A stretch of 11,111 bases of DNA from Balneolales bacterium (lineage in GTDB: Bacteria > Bacteroidota > Rhodothermia > Balneolales > Natronogracilivirgulaceae). The DNA is taken from the NCBI GenBank assembly GCA_007133995.1, contig SLLP01000154.1, forward strand, positions 1-11,111. The letters are read 5' to 3'. Shown one piece after another: positions 7,191 to 11,111 of the stretch; position 1 is the first letter of the stretch, and each line of letters opens with the position of its first letter. The notes below the pieces were generated by a model. The model had not been told where the DNA came from. It ran no database searches and saw only the letters and a list, made by a program, of their open reading frames with translations. The translations under genes were made by a program, and so were the position numbers.

Positions 7191-7574
7191 TCAGTTTTCC
7201 TCAGGAGGTTCAGGAGCCTGATCTTGCGGAGGCAGTGCCGGTGAAGTTTCGGCGGGTGCTCCAAAGTCCTGCTCCGTCTGTACCGGCGGAACGGCGCGAT
7301 CCTGAATAGCGCTTTGCGTCACGGCTTCCTGATCGATGAAAAAGTTCGCGAGCACGCAAAGGGTAAGGAAGAGCGTAGCCAGAACTGTGGTCGCCTTGGA
7401 GAGAAAGTCAGCTGTTCTCCGTGCGCCCATCATATTGCCGCCGCCGCCAATACCGCCGCCGCCACCGGCGATGCCTCCGGACAGACCTTGTCCCTGGCCG
7501 CTCTGGAGCAGCACGACGATGACCATCAGCACGGCGATGATCGTAATAAGAATGATAGTCAGTGTATAAAGCAT
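7191..7574 (-). CDS. secG: Preprotein translocase subunit SecG
   Basis: Protein of 127 residues with the SecG pattern: an N-terminal membrane helix (about 2-23), the VLLQSGQGQGLSGG loop (near 21-34), a glycine-rich stretch (36-46), the ARRTADFLSKAT segment (51-62) and a second membrane helix (about 63-80). SecG is the small auxiliary subunit of the SecYEG translocon that assists SecA-driven export. Residues after about 82 form an acidic, Pro/Glu/Ala/Gln-rich tail that is longer than in E. coli-type proteins and probably disordered. Start at 7574 places the first helix at the extreme N-terminus as usual. It stands alone, convergent with the SRAP gene and divergent from the mechanosensitive channel. 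Confidence 0.94.
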   Translation of the reverse strand: MLYTLTIILITIIAVLMVIVVLLQSGQGQGLSGGIAGGGGGIGGGGNMMGARRTADFLSKATTVLATLFLTLCVLANFFIDQEAVTQSAIQDRAVPPVQTEQDFGAPAETSPALPPQDQAPEPPEEN

Positions 7575-7607
7575 AATTTTGTTGCTACTTTTGACTTGAT
7601 AAGATTT

Positions 7608-7638
7608 GTAAATTACCGAATTATCATATCATTTCAAA
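7608..7638 (-). promoter_or_regulatory. Possible Bacteroidota-type promoter for secG
   Basis: On the minus strand TTTG (7638-7635) is followed after 19 bases by TAATTTAC (7615-7608). Compared with the consensus TTTG, 19-21 bases, TAnnTTTG, the -7 element matches at TA and TT but not at the last two bases. It would start transcription about 25 bases before the secG ATG. Sequence-only suggestion. Confidence 0.28.
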
Positions 7639-7686
7639 CATTCCGGTAACGTAAAAATATAACGGACCACCACCTTACAGATTATC

Positions 7687-8670
7687 ATGCAGGAGGATGT
7701 ACATATCGTCAACAGGATCAGCCGGGCCATAGCCGAGCTGACCGACCTGGGCCACGGGTTCACCCAGAACCTTCTTTTTACTGTTGCGGTCATATTTCTG
7801 TTCTGGCTGATACGGACCCTCATCCTGCGCCTGGTCTACCGGAGAAGCACCGATCCCGAGCTCCATTACAAGTGGCGTAAATACCTCACGCGGATACTTT
7901 TCTTTATCGCCATCCTGATCCTCGGGCGCACCTGGTTCGAGGGTTTCCAATCCGTGGCCACATTTTTCGGTATCCTTTCCGCCGCCCTGGTCATTGCCCT
8001 GAAGGATTCGGTGGCCGATCTTGCCGGATGGCTTTTCCTGATATGGCGCAAGCCGTTCGAGCTGGGCGACCGAATTGATATTGCGGGAGTGAGCGGTGAT
8101 GTCATCGACCTTCGCATCTTCAAGTTCAGTGTCATGGAAATCGGCAACTGGGTGGACGCCGACCAGAGCACCGGCCGGGTGATCCACATCCCGAACCACA
8201 AGATCTTCACGGAGAACATCGCCAACTATACCGCTGATTTTCAGTTCATCTGGAACGAACTCCCGGTGCGCATCAGTCTGGAAAGCAACTGGAAAAAGGC
8301 GAAGAAAATCCTGCAACAGATAGCCGACCGGCATTCGGCCAATATATCCGACCAGGCCAAGGACCAATTGCGCCGCGCCGCACGATCCTACCTGATCACC
8401 TACCGTATTCTCACCCCCACGGTGTACACCGACGTCAAGGACTTCGGCATCGTGCTGACCATCCGTTACCTGACCAACCCGAGAACCCGCCGGGGCACCG
8501 AACAGCAGATCTGGGAGGATTTGCTCACCGAGTTCGCCCGGTACGACGACATCTCCTTCGCTTATCCGACCATCCGCTACTACGATCGCGGTCGCGAGGG
8601 AAACACCGGATGGGGCCTGCCCGATGATGATGACATCCGTCGCAGGACAAACCCGGACCATGACGCATGA
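7687..8670 (+). CDS. MscS-type mechanosensitive ion channel family protein
   Basis: Protein of 327 residues. Two hydrophobic segments (about 26-49 and 68-80) are followed by the pore helix region at about 87-120 (GFQSVATFFGILSAALVIAL then KDSVADLAGWLFL), the hallmark of MscS, and then by the beta domain FELGDRIDIAGVSGDVIDL (124-142) with IPNHKIF (168-174). The rest (about 180-300) is the cytoplasmic alpha/beta vestibule, which ends in a polar, Asp/Arg-rich tail. These inner-membrane channels open on membrane tension to release solutes during hypo-osmotic shock. The topology, with a short N-terminal part and three helices, is close to the minimal MscS form. ATG at 7687 is the first good start in the gap after the divergent secG. 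No strong Shine-Dalgarno is seen. Confidence 0.92.
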   Translation: MQEDVHIVNRISRAIAELTDLGHGFTQNLLFTVAVIFLFWLIRTLILRLVYRRSTDPELHYKWRKYLTRILFFIAILILGRTWFEGFQSVATFFGILSAALVIALKDSVADLAGWLFLIWRKPFELGDRIDIAGVSGDVIDLRIFKFSVMEIGNWVDADQSTGRVIHIPNHKIFTENIANYTADFQFIWNELPVRISLESNWKKAKKILQQIADRHSANISDQAKDQLRRAARSYLITYRILTPTVYTDVKDFGIVLTIRYLTNPRTRRGTEQQIWEDLLTEFARYDDISFAYPTIRYYDRGREGNTGWGLPDDDDIRRRTNPDHDA

Positions 8671-8750
8671 CCCGGCACATGTCCGACTTTGGGTACCGAA
8701 ACCTGCACACTACAGACCAATGATACGATCCATAGCGAAGTATTTACCTA

Positions 8751-10307
8751 ATGAGTAAAACCCGGCAACGCCAGCCCTCTGAGCTGCCAGAGGATTTCAT
8801 CCGGAGGATAAGGGAGCAGTTCCCGGACAGTCACACGGATTTTATCGCCGCCCTTGACCGTCCGCCGCGGACATCCATCCGGCTTAATCCGCACAAATGG
8901 GAACGCATCCAGCCGAAAAGGGATCTGCCGGACGACCCGGTCCCATGGTCCGTAAACGGCAGATTTCTCAAAGAACGTCCGTCATTCACCCTGGACCCCC
9001 TGTTTCACGCCGGCGGCTACTACGTTCAGGAGGCCAGTTCCATGTTTTTGGAGCATGTGCTTAGCCGGCTCTTCCTTCACAGCGAAATTGACAACAACAC
9101 CGGTTTTGAGACCGCACCCGGCGTCATTCTGGATGCCTGTGCAGCACCGGGGGGCAAAAGCACGCTGCTCGCATCGTTGTTTCCCGAGGCTTTGATCATA
9201 GCCAATGAGGTCATCCGATCCCGGGTACCGCCACTTATGGAAAACAGTATCAAATGGGGCACGGGGAATATTGCGGTGACCCAGAATGACGCATCGCATT
9301 TTTCATCGCTGCCCGGCTTCTTTGATCTGATACTGGCCGATGCCCCCTGTTCGGGTGAGGGCCTGTTCCGAAAACATCCGGCTGCGCGGCTGGAATGGAC
9401 AGCTGAGAATGCGAATCACTGCTCTCTACGGCAACGTTCTATTCTCACCGACCTCTGGCCGGCACTCACCCCGGGCGGCTATATGGTCTACACCACATGT
9501 ACCTTCAACCCCGAGGAAAATGAGCGGAATGTGGCCTGGCTTCTTGGTGAGACGGGGGGCGAATGTGTCCGGATCGATCTGGCGGATGACGAGACGCATC
9601 AGGGGTGGGGCATTCATGAAATATCAGGAGATACCGTGACGGGATATGGCTTTTACCCGCATCTGACACCCGGTGAGGGCTTTTTTTTGAGTGTGATTCG
9701 CAAGAGCCGGCGCGCCCAGGCCCGGGATCATACCCAGGCTCAGGATCGACATCAAAGCAGCAATCATGGAGATGCGAAGCGTCAGCGCCATTCAAAACCA
9801 GGCAAGGGACACAAAGGTGCCAATATCGGGTTCCGTCCCCGGACAGGTGGAAGCAGGCCATCTCCTGTTCAACAGGCAGAATCATTTGCGGTCCAAAAAA
9901 CGGAAGGATGGTTCACCGGCAATATCTTTGCATGGTACCAGATTCGCGAGCGGCTTTTTCGAATCCGTGCATCACATCAGGATACTCTAATGCATCTTTC
10001 AGGCGAACTTACCGTCAGGTATGCCGGTACCGAGGCAGGCAGGGTTGTGCGCAATGACGTACTGCCCGCTCCTGCGGCGGCGTTGGATATCCATCTGAAA
10101 CCCGAATCATTTCCGCAAATCGACTTCACTCTCGAAGAAGCGATCCGCTTTTTGCGCCGCGAAAAACTACCCGTGCCGCCTGACGCCAATCCGGGTTGGC
10201 ATCTTGCGGTATACGATGGCCTGCCGCTCGGCTGGGCCAAGAACATCGGCAGCCGAATGAATAACTACTATCCTTCCGAGTGGCGAATTCGAAAGACGTC
10301 CCCATGA
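8751..10307 (+). CDS. rRNA cytosine-C5 methyltransferase, RsmF/NSUN (NOL1/NOP2/Sun) family
   Basis: Protein of 518 residues. The N-terminal part (about 1-110) includes RTSIRLNP (40-47) and PLFHAGGYYVQEASSM (83-98), both standard for the family. The Rossmann methyltransferase domain follows: SAM motif DACAAPGGKS (128-137), ADAPCSGEG (196-204; C200 of motif IV, release cysteine) and YTTCTFNPEENE (247-258; C250 of motif VI, catalytic nucleophile). Residues near 318-385 are a polar, low-complexity linker. The C-terminal domain (386-518) has WFTGNIFAWYQIRERLF and ends LPLGWAKNIGSRMNNYYPSEWRI, as in the RsmF C-terminal/PUA-like part. It methylates cytosine C5 in 16S rRNA; which position is not readable here. 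ATG at 8751 overlaps nothing and gives a natural N-terminus. Same strand as the channel gene, 80 bases downstream. Confidence 0.93.
   Translation: MSKTRQRQPSELPEDFIRRIREQFPDSHTDFIAALDRPPRTSIRLNPHKWERIQPKRDLPDDPVPWSVNGRFLKERPSFTLDPLFHAGGYYVQEASSMFLEHVLSRLFLHSEIDNNTGFETAPGVILDACAAPGGKSTLLASLFPEALIIANEVIRSRVPPLMENSIKWGTGNIAVTQNDASHFSSLPGFFDLILADAPCSGEGLFRKHPAARLEWTAENANHCSLRQRSILTDLWPALTPGGYMVYTTCTFNPEENERNVAWLLGETGGECVRIDLADDETHQGWGIHEISGDTVTGYGFYPHLTPGEGFFLSVIRKSRRAQARDHTQAQDRHQSSNHGDAKRQRHSKPGKGHKGANIGFRPRTGGSRPSPVQQAESFAVQKTEGWFTGNIFAWYQIRERLFRIRASHQDTLMHLSGELTVRYAGTEAGRVVRNDVLPAPAAALDIHLKPESFPQIDFTLEEAIRFLRREKLPVPPDANPGWHLAVYDGLPLGWAKNIGSRMNNYYPSEWRIRKTSP
9715..9750 (+). repeat. Imperfect 18-bp tandem duplication in the methyltransferase linker
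   Basis: Two in-phase copies, CCCAGGCCCGGGATCATA (9715-9732) and CCCAGGCTCAGGATCGAC (9733-9750), differ at five positions. They encode the repeated Q-A-(R/Q)-D-(H/R) pattern within the disordered linker. The unit length is a multiple of three, so gain or loss would not break the frame. Confidence 0.6.
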
Positions 10308-10428
10308 ATCCTGAAGCGCTCATGAAGTTCTAATTCGCAACCATCCATCAAAACAATCAGGCACCACAAACAAAGAACTGCCGTTAACGAATATTTACCG
10401 ACCATTGTCCATATTCAACCCAAAAATC

Positions 10429-10466
10429 CAACAGACTCCAAACTTCACAACAGACTCCAAATTTCA
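10429..10466 (+). repeat. 19-bp tandem direct repeat in the rimO upstream region
   Basis: CAACAGACTCCAAACTTCA (10429-10447) is followed immediately by CAACAGACTCCAAATTTCA (10448-10466), with one mismatch (C/T). It lies in the 210-base non-coding gap between the methyltransferase and rimO, 51 bases before the rimO start. It could be a pair of regulator-binding half sites or a simple slippage duplication; the near-identity points to a recent event or to selection. No inverted symmetry is seen inside the unit. Confidence 0.7.
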
Positions 10467-10517
10467 ATAGATCCTGTTTACATACAAGACCAGCTGCCAT
10501 AGCTCTCATTAATTACC

Positions 10518-11111
10518 ATGCAAACACGTCTTCCCCGAATCTACGTCGACACCCTCGGCTGCTCCAAAAACCAGGTCGACTCCGAAGTCTTCATCGCCCA
10601 GGCCCGGGCCAATGAATTCGAGATCGTCACCGACATCGAACAGGCCAATGTGCTGGTGATCAACACCTGCGGATTCATCGAGGATGCCAAGCAGGAATCG
10701 ATTGAGCACATCCTGGAGGGCGTTTCACTGAAAAAGGAGGGCAAACTGGAGCGTCTGCTGGTGATGGGGTGCCTGTCGGACCGCTACCTTGACGACCTGC
10801 GGACCGACATTCCCGAGGTGGACAAGTACTTCGGAAGCAGTCACACTTCGCTGCCCGAGGTGCTTAAAGAGCTTGGCGGACGCTACCGCAAGGAGCTCAT
10901 CGGCGAGCGCATGCTCACCAATCCCTCGCATTATGCCTATCTGAAAATTTCGGAGGGATGCGACCAGAGCTGTTCCTTCTGCGCGATCCCGATCATGCGG
11001 GGTGGGCATGTCTCGCGCCCCGCCGACGAGCTCATCACCGAGGCGCACAAGCTCAAGGCCAAGGGGGTCCGTGAGCTGGTGCTGATCGGACAGGATCTCA
11101 CCTGGTACGGA
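10518..11111 (+). CDS. rimO: Ribosomal protein S12 methylthiotransferase RimO, partial (3' end cut by window)
   Basis: The frame is open from ATG at 10518 to the window edge, 198 codons. The UPF0004 N-terminal domain carries the three cluster cysteines C15 (TLGCSKNQVDSE), C51 (INTCGFI) and C85 (MGCLSDRY). The radical SAM domain begins with C148-x3-C152-x2-C155 (EGCDQSCSFCAIP), followed by I-M-R-G-G. LGCSKNxVDSE and NTCGFIExAKxES are specific to RimO rather than MiaB. The enzyme uses two 4Fe-4S clusters and SAM to add a methylthio group to an aspartate of ribosomal protein S12. The remainder of the radical SAM barrel and the TRAM domain lie beyond the window. The gap before it is 210 bases, so it probably has its own promoter. 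Confidence 0.97.
   Translation, partial: MQTRLPRIYVDTLGCSKNQVDSEVFIAQARANEFEIVTDIEQANVLVINTCGFIEDAKQESIEHILEGVSLKKEGKLERLLVMGCLSDRYLDDLRTDIPEVDKYFGSSHTSLPEVLKELGGRYRKELIGERMLTNPSHYAYLKISEGCDQSCSFCAIPIMRGGHVSRPADELITEAHKLKAKGVRELVLIGQDLTWYG

Noticed and set aside
7675..8661. 328-codon open frame on the minus strand opposite the mechanosensitive channel
   Set aside because: The opposite plus-strand frame has clear MscS motifs; the minus frame has no recognisable domain and looks like a codon-bias shadow despite its length.
9681..9688. T8 tract in the methyltransferase gene as a programmed slippage site
   Set aside because: The frame stays open with intact family homology on both sides and no alternative frame continues meaningfully.

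Overview
The window looks like an ordinary chromosomal housekeeping segment from a Gram-negative, non-spore-forming bacterium. The Bacteroidota/Rhodothermota/Balneolota neighbourhood fits best. The reasons are a split spmA/spmB pair outside a spore former, a DEAD-box helicase with a very long basic tail, a SecG with a Gly-rich loop and a Pro/Glu-rich tail, mid-range base composition, and mostly weak or absent Shine-Dalgarno sequences. This placement is an inference from protein style, not from a marker-gene search.

Layout from left to right. The left edge (1-108, minus) holds the first 36 codons of what looks like a PLP-dependent trans-sulfuration enzyme, with a 16-codon candidate leader ORF and a small hairpin upstream of it. 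Divergent from it, spmA and spmB (358-1824, plus) encode two halves of a nucleoside-recognition/Gate-domain membrane protein; SpmA carries an unusual soluble insert of about 100 residues. A stretch of about 360 bases after spmB holds the broken remains of a minus-strand gene, readable only by shifting frame at a G6 tract. Next comes a minus-strand cluster transcribed right to left: CPBP/Rce1-type membrane protease (5387-6313), DEAD-box RNA helicase with a 245-residue K/R/Q-rich tail (3437-5332), and Ste24-type M48 membrane metalloprotease (2183-3418). Divergent from the cluster is an SRAP/YedK abasic-site protein (6431-7111), followed convergently by secG (7191-7574, minus).

The right third is on the plus strand: an MscS-type mechanosensitive channel (7687-8670), an RsmF/NSUN-type rRNA cytosine-C5 methyltransferase with a low-complexity linker (8751-10307), and the first 198 codons of rimO (10518 to the edge), the S12 methylthiotransferase, preceded by a 19-bp tandem repeat.

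Two themes can be read from the order. Membrane-protein handling is represented by two CaaX-type proteases, SecG, MscS and SpmAB. RNA and ribosome maturation is represented by the helicase, the rRNA methyltransferase and RimO. I see no phage genes, insertion sequences, CRISPR arrays, tRNA or rRNA genes, and no clear new defence or biosynthetic system. The most notable items are the Rce1-like plus Ste24-like protease pair around a helicase, the enlarged SpmA, the frameshifted gene remnant, and the repeat before rimO.
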